In this document: piece by piece, positions 1 through 9,242 of the stretch
Layout of the letters: the number at the start of each line of letters is the position of its first letter
Position numbering within the stretch: the first letter of the stretch is position 1
Made by a program: the position numbers and the translations under genes
Origin: Brevibacillus antibioticus
Lineage (GTDB): Bacteria > Bacillota > Bacilli > Brevibacillales > Brevibacillaceae
Direction: 5' to 3'
Assembly (NCBI RefSeq): GCF_005217615.1
Contig: NZ_SZNK01000001.1
Coordinates: forward strand, 2,375,501 to 2,439,500
Length of the DNA stretch: 64,000 nt
Notes under the pieces: generated by a model
Told to the model about the DNA's origin: nothing
The model's input: the letters and a program-made list of their open reading frames with translations, nothing else
Databases searched by the model: none

Positions 1-768
1 GCCTTCTACATACCGAATACCGAAGCCGCCTCCTACATTCAGTACTTCTGGGAGGAATCCAAGCTTTTCTTTTGCTTCGCCCAACAGCTCTGTCAACCGT
101 TTGACAGCGACGAGGAAGCCTTCTGTTTCAAATATTTGTGAACCAATATGGCTATGAACTCCCAATAAATGGAGATGATTGCTTTCATGAGAGAATTGAA
201 TCGCCTCAAGAGCCTGGCCGTTTTGCACATCAAAGCCAAACTTGGAATCAATTTGCCCTGTAGAAATGTATTCATGGGTATGAGCTTCTACACCCGGCGT
301 GACACGCAAGAGAATGGCGACTTTTTCGTTTCGCTCTTCGGCCAATTGTGCCAGGATATGCAGCTCATAAAAGTTGTCCACAACGAAACAGCCAATTTTG
401 GCATCAAGCGCCATGATTAACTCTTCTGGAGATTTATTGTTGCCATGAAAATGGATGCGCTCTACAGGGAATCCAGCTTGCAGGGCCGTATACAATTCGC
501 CGCCAGATACTACATCGAGTGACAAGCCTTCCTCTTCAACCAACTTGCACATCGCCATCGTGCAAAAAGCTTTGCTCGCGTAAGCAACCTGGAAGGAAAA
601 ACCCGTATTGTGAAAGGCATTGACAAATTCCCGGCATTTGGTGCGAATTTGTTGTTCGTCATACACATATAAAGGTGTTCCGTAAGTAGCAGCTAGCTGT
701 GTCGTATCACAGCCTCCGATTTCCAAGTTTCCTTGTTCATTCACTCGACTTGTCCCGTGTAAGTACAT
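1..768 (-). CDS. lysA: Diaminopimelate decarboxylase, 5' part only
   Basis: PLP-dependent decarboxylase of the alanine racemase-like fold III group; it converts meso-diaminopimelate to L-lysine, the last step of lysine synthesis. The window holds the first 256 codons; the rest lies beyond base 1. The translated part contains the PLP-lysine region (VAYASKAF), the HFHGNNKS segment and HSHIGSQ, all typical of LysA. The start is an ATG at 768-766 behind a GGGAGGA ribosome site. The gene follows spoVAF on the same strand, as in Bacillus subtilis. A 184-bp gap separates the two and shows no clear hairpin. Confidence 0.9.
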   Translation of the reverse strand, partial: MYLHGTSRVNEQGNLEIGGCDTTQLAATYGTPLYVYDEQQIRTKCREFVNAFHNTGFSFQVAYASKAFCTMAMCKLVEEEGLSLDVVSGGELYTALQAGFPVERIHFHGNNKSPEELIMALDAKIGCFVVDNFYELHILAQLAEERNEKVAILLRVTPGVEAHTHEYISTGQIDSKFGFDVQNGQALEAIQFSHESNHLHLLGVHSHIGSQIFETEGFLVAVKRLTELLGEAKEKLGFLPEVLNVGGGFGIRYVEG

Positions 769-952
769 GTTCCGTTTCCTCCCCAATGCATTCGCACCGA
801 TGATGTATATAGACAACCTTTTATAGAGAAAGGCAACCAACGAGGAGCGTCAGTTGCCATACAGAAACTTTTGTTCGTAAGGCTTCCCTACAATTTACTA
901 CAAGGTTGTGCGTTTGACAATGGGTGATGCCCTCCGTTTTCAGAATATTATT

Positions 953-2422
953 TTATTGCCGAGAGGAATTTTGTGAGCGAACGATACTCGGCCTATTGTT
1001 TTTGCTTGGCACAGCCAGCCGTACCACAATATCTTTCATCCCTTTGTAGTTGAATGGAATGAAAGGCCATAAGTAAGGTGTATTGAGCGAACGGGTGGAA
1101 GCCAAGAAAATCAGGATGACCGTAAGTCCGATCATCAGTCCAGGTGTGGAGAAAAAGCCCACCATCAGTATCAAAAACAAGCGAATAAGTCGATTTGCCA
1201 AGCTCATCTCATAGCTAGGAGTCGAGTACATCCCGATTGCCGCGACTGCCAAATACAAAATAACCTCGGGTGCAAGAAGTCCTACCTTGATCGCCACGTC
1301 CCCGACCAGAATCGCGGCCAATAAACCTACGGCAATCGAGAGCGGCGCAGGCGTATGAATGGCGGCCATCCGCATCAAGTCCAGACCGAGCTCAGCGATC
1401 ACGAATTGTGCCAAAATAGGAATGCTGCCCATCTTTTTGATCCCTAAGAAATGAAGCGGCTCCGGTATCATGGAAGGGTGCATGACCAATAGCAGCCAGA
1501 TCGGTAAAATAAAAACCGATGCAAAGATTCCCAGAAAACGAACCCAGCGCAGATAAGCACCGATTACCGGCGTTTGTCGATACTCCTCCGCATGCTGTAC
1601 ATGATGAAAATATGTGGCGGGTGTGATCATGACACTCGGCGAAGTATCCACATAAATCAGGACGTGACCTTCTAATAGATGTACAGCAGCCACATCGGGT
1701 CGTTCTGTATATCGTACTAACGGGAAAGGGTTCAACGTTTTTCCGATGATAAATTCTTCGACGGTTTTTTCTGCCATCGGTATACCGTCAATCTGGATGT
1801 TTTGTAGCCGCTCCTTCAACGTATGGACCAACTCTTCATTCGCTACATCGTGCAAGTAGGCAACCGCAACATCTGTTTTGGTACGCTCCCCAATCTGCAT
1901 GATTTCAAATCGGAGCCGCTCATCACGTATTCTTCGGCGGGTAAGAGACGTATTAGTTACGAGTACTTCTGTAAAACCGTCATGCGCGCCGCGGACGATT
2001 CGCTCTGTATCTGGCTCCTGTGGTGTGCGATTCGGCAGGATTTTGGCATCGATGATAATGGCATGGGAAGATCGGTCAATGATCAGTCCTACTTGACCGA
2101 CAAGCAATTTATCCATAAACTCGTCGGTCGTTTCCACCTTGCTCAGTTGGTAGAAAGGGATAAATTTGTGAAACAAATGGTCGAAAGCGTTGTCAGCCAT
2201 ATCCCTCTCACGTACATCGTTCAGCTCACGCATGATCTGCGAGATCAATAGGCTTTCCGCGAAGCCGTTTATGTAATACAACAACATACGTGTATGACCC
2301 ACATAAAAATCATGGACCCCAATATCAAAACTCTTGCCGACACCAAGTCTGTCGTTCAAATACTTCTGATTCTCTTCAAGATAAGTTGAAATGGGATGAC
2401 GTTTTTCCGTGACCTGTGCCAT
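953..2422 (-). CDS. spoVAF: Stage V sporulation protein AF (GerA family)
   Basis: Membrane protein homologous to the A subunits of GerA-type germinant receptors, made in the forespore and placed in the inner spore membrane, where it contributes to germination efficiency. The 489 residues have a soluble N-terminal half of about 300 residues and then several hydrophobic spans (about 300-440), the usual GerA layout. The ATG at 2422 has a good AAAGGAG site. It is the last gene of the spoVA operon and overlaps the end of spoVAEA by 47 bp, a longer overlap than the 4-bp stop/start overlaps elsewhere in this operon. Confidence 0.92.
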   Translation of the reverse strand: MAQVTEKRHPISTYLEENQKYLNDRLGVGKSFDIGVHDFYVGHTRMLLYYINGFAESLLISQIMRELNDVRERDMADNAFDHLFHKFIPFYQLSKVETTDEFMDKLLVGQVGLIIDRSSHAIIIDAKILPNRTPQEPDTERIVRGAHDGFTEVLVTNTSLTRRRIRDERLRFEIMQIGERTKTDVAVAYLHDVANEELVHTLKERLQNIQIDGIPMAEKTVEEFIIGKTLNPFPLVRYTERPDVAAVHLLEGHVLIYVDTSPSVMITPATYFHHVQHAEEYRQTPVIGAYLRWVRFLGIFASVFILPIWLLLVMHPSMIPEPLHFLGIKKMGSIPILAQFVIAELGLDLMRMAAIHTPAPLSIAVGLLAAILVGDVAIKVGLLAPEVILYLAVAAIGMYSTPSYEMSLANRLIRLFLILMVGFFSTPGLMIGLTVILIFLASTRSLNTPYLWPFIPFNYKGMKDIVVRLAVPSKNNRPSIVRSQNSSRQ

Positions 2423-2990
2423 GAGCGCCGCTCCTTTCCATTATCCATTGCACCGCTCTCGTTGTGATGGGACAACCGTTTTGCAAACTATCCCTCCCTT
2501 CCATTTTGCCTATATCTCCAATGCCGATGACATTGGGTACATGCAGGTAATTCAAAATGTCTACAGTATCTCCATAAATATGATGCTGCAGTTGCTCGTC
2601 TGCGTACCCGTCCTTGTCCACCGCTTCGTTCACAATTTGTCCTTGGTTGTTTACGGAATAGGCGACCTTCGCACCCTTGACCCAGTGTGTATTCGAGGCT
2701 ACTGCAATCGCACCGATTACTTCGATATCAGGATGCTTCACCACGTATTCGAGTGCTCGCTCCCCTCTACCCTTGCCGTAATCTCCGTTGTCATCGAACA
2801 TGACGATGACAGGATCATAAGGTGTCATTTTAATCAGTTCGACCATCTGATTCCCTCGCAGTGGAGTCGGATTCCCCGCAGACAGCGATATGCATCGACC
2901 ACCAAATTGCTTGGCGACATTCTCGATAACTTTTTGGGCAATATGATCTCCGTCTGTCACCAATATGACTTTCCGGCGTGCTGTGTCCAT
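2376..2990 (-). CDS. spoVAEA: Stage V sporulation protein AEA
   Basis: Soluble component encoded in the spoVA operon; in Bacillus spores SpoVAEa is on the outer face of the inner membrane and takes part in dipicolinate release. The 204-residue product opens with a Rossmann-like strand (VILVTDGDHIAQKV) and carries GNPTPLRG and VMFDDNGDYGKGRGE, both conserved in this family. No signal peptide or membrane span is visible. It lies 29 bp downstream of spoVAEB and runs 47 bp into spoVAF; the last dozen residues are the part read in both frames and may be lineage-specific. Confidence 0.92.
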   Translation of the reverse strand: MDTARRKVILVTDGDHIAQKVIENVAKQFGGRCISLSAGNPTPLRGNQMVELIKMTPYDPVIVMFDDNGDYGKGRGERALEYVVKHPDIEVIGAIAVASNTHWVKGAKVAYSVNNQGQIVNEAVDKDGYADEQLQHHIYGDTVDILNYLHVPNVIGIGDIGKMEGRDSLQNGCPITTRAVQWIMERSGAHGTGHGKTSSHFNLS

Positions 2991-3019
2991 GCTGGGTCAC
3001 CGCCTTTTGCTGCCTGGAC

Positions 3020-3373
3020 TTACCCTTTGGGTTTAAAAATGAGAGAGGCAAAAAATCCGAATGCGATCGCAGCCGATATACCCGCACTCGTAACCTCGAA
3101 AATCCCCGTTGCCACACCGATCAACCCATGTTGTTCGGCCTCACCGATGGCTCCATGGTACAAAGAATGCCCGAAGCTCGTAATCGGTACTGTCGCACCT
3201 GCGCCCGCGAAATCGATAAATTTGTCATACACGCCGATAAAATCGAGAAAGACTCCTGCCACGACCAGCGTACTCATGACATGAGCAGGTGTTAGCTTGC
3301 CAACATCCAGAAGGAGCTGACCTACTACACAGACCAATCCCCCTACGACAAAAGCAATTAGGTACTCCATCAT
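3020..3373 (-). CDS. spoVAEB: Stage V sporulation protein AE(B), membrane channel subunit
   Basis: Small integral membrane protein of 117 residues with about four hydrophobic helices, ending in KPKG. SpoVAEb is essential for moving dipicolinic acid into the forespore together with SpoVAC and SpoVAD. The segment [18 protein letters not shown] resembles GVYDNIGQYAGAGSAVPV of SpoVAC encoded upstream, reflecting the known homology between these two subunits. Its start overlaps the spoVAD stop by 4 bp, so translation is probably coupled. Confidence 0.93.
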   Translation of the reverse strand: MMEYLIAFVVGGLVCVVGQLLLDVGKLTPAHVMSTLVVAGVFLDFIGVYDKFIDFAGAGATVPITSFGHSLYHGAIGEAEQHGLIGVATGIFEVTSAGISAAIAFGFFASLIFKPKG

Positions 3374-4395
3374 TTTCCTCCTTCAAGTGCAACCGCATGG
3401 GCAATGCACGGTATCGAATTACCCTGCTGATAGCTCACTGGGCTTAAGAGTGCTCCCGTGGCACAGACCAACACGTTTTTCAGTAACCCACGGTTGAGCT
3501 GATCCAAAATGTAGCTATACGTGACCACGGCACTGCTTGCGCAACCGCTCCCACCTGAAAATACATCCTGATCAGGGGAATAAATCATCAACCCACAATC
3601 ATTGTAGACTCGATCCATGTCGTATCCTTCCGTCAACATGAGCTCTTTTAGAATCGGGTACCCGACAGCTGCCAAGTCGCCAGTCACGATCAAATCATAG
3701 GATTGTGGGGAGCGCCCTGTATCTTGAAAATGCGTCTGGATCGTCGATGCAGCTGCTGGAGCCATAGCCGTCCCCATGTCAAACGGGTCTTTAATCCCCA
3801 TGTCTACTACTTTTCCCATCGTCGCATATGTAATGCGCGGGCCAGTTCCCCCGATTCCAACTAATCCCGCACCGGCTCCTGTCACCGTCCACTGGGCACT
3901 TGGGGGCTTTTGCCCACCGTATTCCGTGGGATATCGATACTGCCTCTCCGCTGTGGCATTGTGGCTACTGCAAGCAGCGATCGCCTTGTTTGCATAGCCT
4001 GCGTTTACCAGGGCCGCCGCATTTGCCAGTGTGAGCATCGAGGTTGAGCACGCTCCGTACATGCCGAGCAGTGGCATCGCCAGCTTTTCTGCTGTAAAGT
4101 TGGTCGTGATATTCTGATTCAACAGGTCGCCAGCGAGAATGAGATCCACATCCTTGCCTGTGATGCCCGCCTTTTGCAACAAGGTATTGACTGCATCCTC
4201 CATCATCTGGCGTTCGGCGTCTTCCCACGTCTGTTGGCCTGCATACATATCCTCGTGGACTTTATCAAACAAGTGCGCCAGTGGTCCTTCGCCTTCTTTT
4301 GGTCCCACAGCAACTGCCGAGCTTTGCAGACGAACATTTTGATCGAAGTGCCAGGTTTGCCGATTGATTCGTTTCACTGGTTGATTGTTTGACAC
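3370..4395 (-). CDS. spoVAD: Stage V sporulation protein AD, dipicolinate-binding
   Basis: Peripheral inner-spore-membrane protein with a thiolase/KAS-III-like fold that binds dipicolinic acid; needed for its uptake during sporulation. The 341-residue length matches the family. The thiolase-type nucleophile-elbow segment ([12 protein letters not shown]) and [16 protein letters not shown] near the C terminus are visible. The ATG at 4395 is 13 bp after spoVAC. It overlaps spoVAEB by 4 bp. Confidence 0.94.
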   Translation of the reverse strand: MSNNQPVKRINRQTWHFDQNVRLQSSAVAVGPKEGEGPLAHLFDKVHEDMYAGQQTWEDAERQMMEDAVNTLLQKAGITGKDVDLILAGDLLNQNITTNFTAEKLAMPLLGMYGACSTSMLTLANAAALVNAGYANKAIAACSSHNATAERQYRYPTEYGGQKPPSAQWTVTGAGAGLVGIGGTGPRITYATMGKVVDMGIKDPFDMGTAMAPAAASTIQTHFQDTGRSPQSYDLIVTGDLAAVGYPILKELMLTEGYDMDRVYNDCGLMIYSPDQDVFSGGSGCASSAVVTYSYILDQLNRGLLKNVLVCATGALLSPVSYQQGNSIPCIAHAVALEGGK

Positions 4396-4408
4396 CGACA
4401 GCCCTCCC

Positions 4409-4894
4409 TTAGAAAAGCATGTTGATCAGGCTCTTTATGATTCCCGCAATAAAAGCAGCAACAACCCCAAATACAATGACCGAACCAGCGAGCTTAAACA
4501 TATTTCCTCCAACGCCGAGCACCACCCCTTCGCTCCGATGTTCGATGGCAGCAGAAGCAATCGAGTTGGCAAAACCTGTAACAGGCACGGCTGATCCTGC
4601 TCCGGCATACTGTCCGATATTGTCATACACACCTAACCCTGTCAGCAAAACGGATAGAAAGATGAGCGTCGCAACGGTCGGATTGCTCGCTGTTTTCTCC
4701 GTAAATCCGAAGAAGGTAATATACATATTTTGAATGGCTTGACCCAACAAGCATATGGTCCCTCCTACCCAGAAAGCACGAAACGAGTTGAGCAGAACGT
4801 TTCGTTTGGGCTGGAACTTCGAAGCCTGCTGTTGATACAGTTGTTTGGTCATCTGCATCGATCCGGGGTTTTTGGATTTTATTTTGGTTGCCAT
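4409..4894 (-). CDS. spoVAC: Stage V sporulation protein AC, mechanosensitive channel subunit
   Basis: Membrane protein of 161 residues with four predicted hydrophobic helices after a basic N terminus of about 35 residues. In B. subtilis SpoVAC behaves as a mechanosensitive channel, the likely conduit for dipicolinate in germinating spores. The GxYDNIGQYAGAGSAVPVTGFANS segment type is the family signature and is echoed in SpoVAEB. An AAAGGGAGTG ribosome site precedes the ATG at 4894. An 81-bp gap to spoVAB upstream shows no terminator. Confidence 0.94.
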   Translation of the reverse strand: MATKIKSKNPGSMQMTKQLYQQQASKFQPKRNVLLNSFRAFWVGGTICLLGQAIQNMYITFFGFTEKTASNPTVATLIFLSVLLTGLGVYDNIGQYAGAGSAVPVTGFANSIASAAIEHRSEGVVLGVGGNMFKLAGSVIVFGVVAAFIAGIIKSLINMLF

Positions 4895-4975
4895 GCCCTT
4901 TCACTCCCTTTGTAAGCTTTCTTCCTATATCCTTCCTTTTTCTAAAGATGCCTATGAATAGTGGTATTTACCATT

Positions 4976-5395
4976 TCACAGATGGAGCAGCCATTGCAGT
5001 AAGGAACCCGTCACTTTTCCCAAAACGACTGCCATCAACAGAAAGAGAAGACTACCATCCATGTGGACACGCTTCGCTAATATCGGGAAGACATTCAATA
5101 CCTCAGTTAGTCCTGCGGCGAGTGTCCCCACAAATATCCCTGCAAATATCCCGTAAATGGAAGATACGATAATGGGTAAATGAGCACCCCAGTGAAAGAA
5201 ATCAATAAACGTAAAAAAAAGCGCTCCTGCCACCAAGGCCCATTCCAGCGAGCGGATATATCGATGAGCATTCGTTAATTGTGTCAACCTTGGAATGATG
5301 TCCAGAACGGTAATAAACGCGACCAGCCCGCTCCCTACTGCAAGTCCTCCACCCAGCCCGATCAAAATAAGCAACAAGTACTTGATGACGCTCAT
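4976..5395 (-). CDS. spoVAB: Stage V sporulation protein AB
   Basis: Integral membrane protein of 139 residues with four to five hydrophobic segments and the VGTLAAGLTEVLNVFPI stretch typical of SpoVAB. Encoded second in the spoVA operon; its biochemical role in the dipicolinate channel is not well defined. The start codon overlaps the spoVAA stop by 4 bp, indicating coupled translation. Confidence 0.92.
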   Translation of the reverse strand: MSVIKYLLLILIGLGGGLAVGSGLVAFITVLDIIPRLTQLTNAHRYIRSLEWALVAGALFFTFIDFFHWGAHLPIIVSSIYGIFAGIFVGTLAAGLTEVLNVFPILAKRVHMDGSLLFLLMAVVLGKVTGSLLQWLLHL

Positions 5396-6006
5396 TTCTT
5401 CGTCCGTTGGTTTTCCTTGTTTTCATTTTGTATGTAGTATTGATCCAGGCTTTGCTGATACATAAACAATTCCACTTCGAGCGGACTAGGTTCTTCGTTG
5501 ATTTTTTTCTGGAAGATATGATTGAAAAACAGAACCATCCCCAAACCAATTCCAATGGAGTAAGGAATTTGCATCCATAAGGGCTGATGGCTTTTTTCAC
5601 CGGTAATCAAATAGTAGATTCGTTCGTGAACCTGCATCATGCTGACATCGGTATGGAAATTCATGATCGCCAATCCTGAGCCAATGAACAGGAGAAGCCA
5701 CACCATCGCTACCAAAATCGGGTTCGATTTCTTTCGTGGATTAAGCACCTCCACAATAATTTGGGGAGCACCCTGAACGTCCAGTTCCACGTCGGGATAG
5801 ACTGAACGCAGCCTTTTAATCACCTGCATAATATCGATAATGATCAAATTGCCATCCGTTGGCTTTGTCTGGTAAATGGGCATCCGCTTTAACGCTTCCT
5901 CGCGCTCTCCATCCCAGTAAAGCTGGCAAATGTCTCCAAGCGTAATCATGGCTTGTGGCTGTACGGCCAATCGCTTTCTCAGGCGCAGAAACAACGCGTC
6001 TTTCAT
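5392..6006 (-). CDS. spoVAA: Stage V sporulation protein AA
   Basis: First gene of the spoVA operon; 204 residues, close to the B. subtilis protein. The N-terminal half is soluble and begins LRLRKRLAVQ; two hydrophobic spans follow at roughly 105-165. I chose the ATG at 6006 rather than an in-frame ATG seven codons upstream, because GGGGAAGG sits directly before 6006. The sigma-G-type promoter at 6044-6073 lies just upstream and would drive the whole operon in the forespore. Confidence 0.9.
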   Translation of the reverse strand: MKDALFLRLRKRLAVQPQAMITLGDICQLYWDGEREEALKRMPIYQTKPTDGNLIIIDIMQVIKRLRSVYPDVELDVQGAPQIIVEVLNPRKKSNPILVAMVWLLLFIGSGLAIMNFHTDVSMMQVHERIYYLITGEKSHQPLWMQIPYSIGIGLGMVLFFNHIFQKKINEEPSPLEVELFMYQQSLDQYYIQNENKENQRTKK

Positions 6007-6043
6007 GATACCTTCCCCTTCCATCACAACCCTGATTATTCGC

Positions 6044-6073
6044 TAGTATGTGCCGAGTCACAAAACCCATGCA
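6044..6073 (-). promoter_or_regulatory. Forespore (sigma-G/sigma-F) promoter of spoVA
   Basis: On the minus strand a TGCATG -35 (6073-6068) and a CATACTA -10 (6050-6044) are separated by 17 bp. Both fit the sigma-G consensus (TGHATR and CATNMTA). It sits about 40 bp upstream of spoVAA, where a sigma-G promoter is known in B. subtilis. Confidence 0.8.
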
Positions 6074-6150
6074 AATAAACGGAAAGGATTGCTTATTTGC
6101 TGATCGCACGCGGTCACATTCTGTTTAATGAAAAACATCGAGTCGTTTTT

Positions 6151-6191
6151 CACAAAACAAAACACCCCAGCCACGTAGTGACCAGAGTGTT
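6151..6191 (-). terminator. Rho-independent terminator after sigF
   Basis: Minus-strand stem of 14 bp (arms 6191-6178 and 6174-6161, three-base loop) with several G-U pairs, followed by the T-rich run TTTTGTTTTG. It closes the spoIIA operon a few bases beyond the sigF stop codon. Confidence 0.85.
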
Positions 6192-6199
6192 TAGATCTG

Positions 6200-6961
6200 T
6201 TAGTGTTCAATTTGGTCTTTGATCGTTTGCAAAATGCGCTTCTCGAGGCGCGATACCTGTACTTGCGAGATTCCCAGCCTCTCCGCTACTTCCGACTGCG
6301 TCTGATCCTTGTAGTAGCGAAGGTAGACAATGAGTTGTTCCCGCTCGCTCAATCGACTGATCGCATCCTTGAGTGCAATTTTTTCAAACCATTTGTTAAC
6401 CCCTTCATCTGCAATCTGATCGATCAACGTAATGGGGTCCCCATCATTTTCAAAAACCGTTTCATGGATGGAAGAAGGTGCCCGATTTGCTTCTTGCGCA
6501 AACACGACTTCTTCTGGCGTAATCCCCACCGCGTCCGCAACCTCAGCAATCGTGGGTGCGCGACCGAATTGCTTGTACAGCTCATCCTTTGTTCGTCGTA
6601 CCTTATTGGCTGTTTCTTTGAGTGATCGACTTACCTTGACTGTACCGTCATCACGTAAGAAGCGTTGAATTTCCCCAATAATCATCGGCACAGCATAAGT
6701 TGAGAATCGAACATCATAGGAGAGATCAAACTTGTCTACGGCTTTCAAAAGGCCAATACAACCGATCTGAAACAAATCATCCGCTTCATATCCACGGTTG
6801 ATAAAGCGCTGGACGACGGACCAGACCAGTCGAATATTGCTGTTGACGAGAAGCTCTCGTGCCTCAGTGTCGCCAGATTGGCTTTTGGCGATTAGCTCTT
6901 TCACTTGGTCATTGGTCAGAAATGGTTGACTCGCGTTTTTGATATCGGCACCCATCGGCAC
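6200..6961 (-). CDS. sigF: RNA polymerase sigma-F factor, forespore-specific
   Basis: The first forespore-specific sigma factor, held inactive by SpoIIAB until polar septation. The 253-residue product has region 2 (NIRLVWSVVQRF, DLFQIGCIGLLKAVDKFD), region 3 and a region 4 helix-turn-helix (SEVAERLGISQVQVSRLEKRIL). It is the last gene of the spoIIA operon, 5 bp after spoIIAB, and is followed by a strong terminator. Confidence 0.97.
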   Translation of the reverse strand: MPMGADIKNASQPFLTNDQVKELIAKSQSGDTEARELLVNSNIRLVWSVVQRFINRGYEADDLFQIGCIGLLKAVDKFDLSYDVRFSTYAVPMIIGEIQRFLRDDGTVKVSRSLKETANKVRRTKDELYKQFGRAPTIAEVADAVGITPEEVVFAQEANRAPSSIHETVFENDGDPITLIDQIADEGVNKWFEKIALKDAISRLSEREQLIVYLRYYKDQTQSEVAERLGISQVQVSRLEKRILQTIKDQIEH

Positions 6962-6966
6962 TACCC

Positions 6967-7416
6967 CTAATTTTGCAAGGCTTTGGCAAACGCCAGGCGT
7001 TTTGTGAGGCGCACAGTTGTTCCTTTACCCACAACCGTTGCCACTTCCAAAGAATCCATGAAATTCTCCATAATTGTAAAGCCCATCCCAGAGCGCTCCA
7101 GCTCTGGTTTCGTCGTATAGAGTGGCTGCATGGCCTGCTCCACATTCTCAATTCCACGTCCATTGTCTTCCACGATCAAATCAATGCTGTCCTCTTGAAT
7201 TCGCACAGAGATCTGCACCACACCCTCTGGATTTTCGTCATATCCATGAATAATGGCATTCGTAACAGCCTCGGATATAACGGTTTTGATTTCTTCCAGC
7301 TCGTCCATCGTAATTTCGAGTTGGGAAATGAAGGCTGCGACTGCTACACGTGCGAATGCTTCATTTTGGCTCAATGCTGCAAATGACACCGACATAAAGT
7401 TACGCTGTACCATCAT
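6967..7416 (-). CDS. spoIIAB: Anti-sigma-F factor and serine kinase SpoIIAB
   Basis: GHKL-fold protein that binds sigma-F with ATP and phosphorylates SpoIIAA on serine. The N box ([12 protein letters not shown]), G1 (VEDNGRGI) and G2 ([14 protein letters not shown]) motifs are all present. At 149 residues it is close to the B. subtilis protein. The start codon shares one base with the spoIIAA stop. Confidence 0.97.
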   Translation of the reverse strand: MMVQRNFMSVSFAALSQNEAFARVAVAAFISQLEITMDELEEIKTVISEAVTNAIIHGYDENPEGVVQISVRIQEDSIDLIVEDNGRGIENVEQAMQPLYTTKPELERSGMGFTIMENFMDSLEVATVVGKGTTVRLTKRLAFAKALQN

Positions 7417-7766
7417 TACGCCACCCCCAGAACATGCAAAGCATCCGCTTCGTTTTCGCGAAACTTGATCACCTTGAATAACCCAGACATCTCAAATATT
7501 CGATAGATCGTAGGATTGATCGAGCAGACGTACATTTCTCCAGATCGGGCGGAAATCTGCTTATATCTTCCTAAAATAACCCCGATACCAGAGCTGTCCA
7601 TAAACGTCAAATCAGCCAGACTCAGCACAATATGACGTATAGTAGAGGTACGCAAAAGATCATCCGCCTTCTTGCGCAACTCCTCTGCCGTATGATGATC
7701 CAGCTCACCCTGCAAACGGATCACCAGCACATCCTGCCGTGTCTCCATCGCAACACGTAAACTCAT
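7416..7766 (-). CDS. spoIIAA: Anti-anti-sigma-F factor SpoIIAA
   Basis: STAS-domain protein that in its unphosphorylated form frees sigma-F from SpoIIAB. The start is placed at the ATG at 7766, giving 116 residues (B. subtilis has 117), supported by GAAGGAGTG just upstream; a longer in-frame reading to 7823 has no homologous N terminus. The phosphorylated serine region FMDSSG puts Ser58 at the same position as in B. subtilis. First gene of the spoIIAA-spoIIAB-sigF operon. Confidence 0.96.
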   Translation of the reverse strand: MSLRVAMETRQDVLVIRLQGELDHHTAEELRKKADDLLRTSTIRHIVLSLADLTFMDSSGIGVILGRYKQISARSGEMYVCSINPTIYRIFEMSGLFKVIKFRENEADALHVLGVA

Positions 7767-7821
7767 AGCTGCCACACTCCTTCTCCCTTGATAGAAACTC
7801 TCTTTCTTCCTCGGCGAAACC

Positions 7822-7842
7822 AATTCCTGCCAGCCGACAAAA
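7822..7842 (-). promoter_or_regulatory. Candidate sigma-H -35 and 0A-like site upstream of spoIIAA
   Basis: The minus strand reads GCAGGAATT at 7830-7822, close to the sigma-H -35 consensus (RWAGGAWWT), preceded by TTTTGTCGGC at 7842-7833, which matches five of seven positions of the 0A box core TGNCGAA. In B. subtilis the spoIIA operon is driven by sigma-H and Spo0A~P. The expected -10 (HGAAT) is only weakly matched, so this is tentative. Confidence 0.4.
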
Positions 7843-7846
7843 GAAC

Positions 7847-7891
7847 AAAAAAATCGAGCAGCCGCGCCATTCCATTCGGGGCAACTCGATT
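7847..7891 (-). terminator. Terminator after dacF
   Basis: The minus-strand hairpin has outer arms AATCGAG (7891-7885) and CTCGATT (7858-7852) with a GC-rich inner stem, followed by seven T. It lies between dacF and the candidate spoIIA promoter, so some readthrough from dacF into spoIIA is possible, as known in Bacillus. Confidence 0.75.
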
Positions 7892-7913
7892 CTTTTCGCG
7901 CTCATGATGTCTG

Positions 7914-9098
7914 TCAGTAGCTAATCAAAACGCTCTTGGTGGCTCGCTTGAGAATCTCCCACATGTTGGCTTTATCTACCTGATCTTCTGGGAACAGATC
8001 GATTCGATTTACTTCCTTGCCATCTTTCGTGCGGATGAAAATGTGGCCGATTACTTGGTTCTTTGCTATAGGTGCTGAAACGGTCTCATTAATGACAATT
8101 TCCTTCTGGAACGTATCGGCCGATTCTCCTTTTTTCATCAACAAACTAACTGCATGTGGTGTCACCGCATTGATTTGCGGTTTCTGACCTTTATCCACAA
8201 CGATTGCGCGCACAGATTCGCCCTTTTTGTACATCGGCAACACCTGAAAGTGCGTAAATGCGTAATTGAACAGAGTCGATACTTCATTATTGCGCGTTTT
8301 TACATCAGGCTCACCCATAACGACTGCAATGACCCGCATGTTGTTGCGTTTGGCAGTCGCGGTTAAACAGTATTTCGCTTCTCCTGTGTACCCTGTTTTC
8401 AAACCGTCCACCCCTTCATAAAAACGTACGAGCTTGTTCGTATTCACAAGCCAGAAAGGGCTTTCTGAATCTTTTCGTAAGTAGTCTTGGTACGTACCGG
8501 TGAACTTCGTGATGCCTTCGTGCTTCAAGAGTTCACGTGACACAATCGCAATGTCTGCCGCCGAAGAGTAGTGATTCGCGGCAGGAAGTCCATTAGAGTT
8601 GACAAAATGCGAATTTTTCATGCCGAGCTGCTGTGCGCGTTCATTCATTCGCGCGACAAAACTCTCTTCTGTACCAGCCAAGTGCTCAGCCATCGCTACA
8701 GAGGCATCATTCCCTGAAGCAATCGCAATCCCTTTCAACATGTCCTCTACTGTCATTTCTTCACCGGGCTGTAGAAAAATTTGTGACCCGCCCATCGATG
8801 CTGCTCTTTCACTTGTTCGAACCTTATCGGTAAACTTAAGCTCTCCCCGCTCCACCGCTTCCATGATCAAAAGCATGGTCATTACTTTGGTGATACTGGC
8901 GGGTGGCATTTTTTCATTGGCATTCTTTTCATACAAGACTGTTCCCGTATCCGCTTCAATCATCACAGCGGATGAAGCTAATGGGGCAAAATGATTGTCA
9001 CCCTTTTGCTGTCCAGCCTTTTCTTTGGCAATAGCCAGCGGAGAAAAGATGGTAAAACACATAACGAAGCATAGAGCGAGGTATCCATTCCGTTTCAT
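7914..9098 (-). CDS. dacF: D-alanyl-D-alanine carboxypeptidase DacF (penicillin-binding protein)
   Basis: Secreted serine carboxypeptidase that trims the stem peptide of spore peptidoglycan. The 394 residues have a signal peptide (about 1-24), the catalytic SxxK motif (Ser68, Lys71), SGN at 128-130 and KTG at 234-236, then a C-terminal beta domain. Position directly upstream of spoIIAA matches B. subtilis dacF rather than dacA or dacB. A leader-free ATG at 9098 is used. Confidence 0.93.
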   Translation of the reverse strand: MKRNGYLALCFVMCFTIFSPLAIAKEKAGQQKGDNHFAPLASSAVMIEADTGTVLYEKNANEKMPPASITKVMTMLLIMEAVERGELKFTDKVRTSERAASMGGSQIFLQPGEEMTVEDMLKGIAIASGNDASVAMAEHLAGTEESFVARMNERAQQLGMKNSHFVNSNGLPAANHYSSAADIAIVSRELLKHEGITKFTGTYQDYLRKDSESPFWLVNTNKLVRFYEGVDGLKTGYTGEAKYCLTATAKRNNMRVIAVVMGEPDVKTRNNEVSTLFNYAFTHFQVLPMYKKGESVRAIVVDKGQKPQINAVTPHAVSLLMKKGESADTFQKEIVINETVSAPIAKNQVIGHIFIRTKDGKEVNRIDLFPEDQVDKANMWEILKRATKSVLISY

Positions 9099-9202
9099 AG
9101 CAGTCTCTTCCCTCCATTCATGGTTTTATTCTCACCATCATGAAAGGAAAATATTCACACAAAAACGGCAAGATTGTCTTCCCGAAAGCACATCCAGTTA
9201 CA

Positions 9203-9235
9203 CAAAAAAATCCCTTCAGCAATTAGCAGAAGGGA
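9203..9235 (-). terminator. Terminator after the chemoreceptor gene
   Basis: Minus-strand inverted repeat TCCCTTCTGC / GCTGAAGGGA (9235-9226 and 9220-9211, one mismatch, five-base loop) followed by seven T. It starts a few bases past the stop codon at 9243. Confidence 0.88.
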
Positions 9236-9242
9236 CACTTTC

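Noticed and set aside
169..420. Plus-strand open frame within lysA
   Set aside because: It is antisense to the conserved lysA coding sequence and has no ribosome site; a shadow frame.
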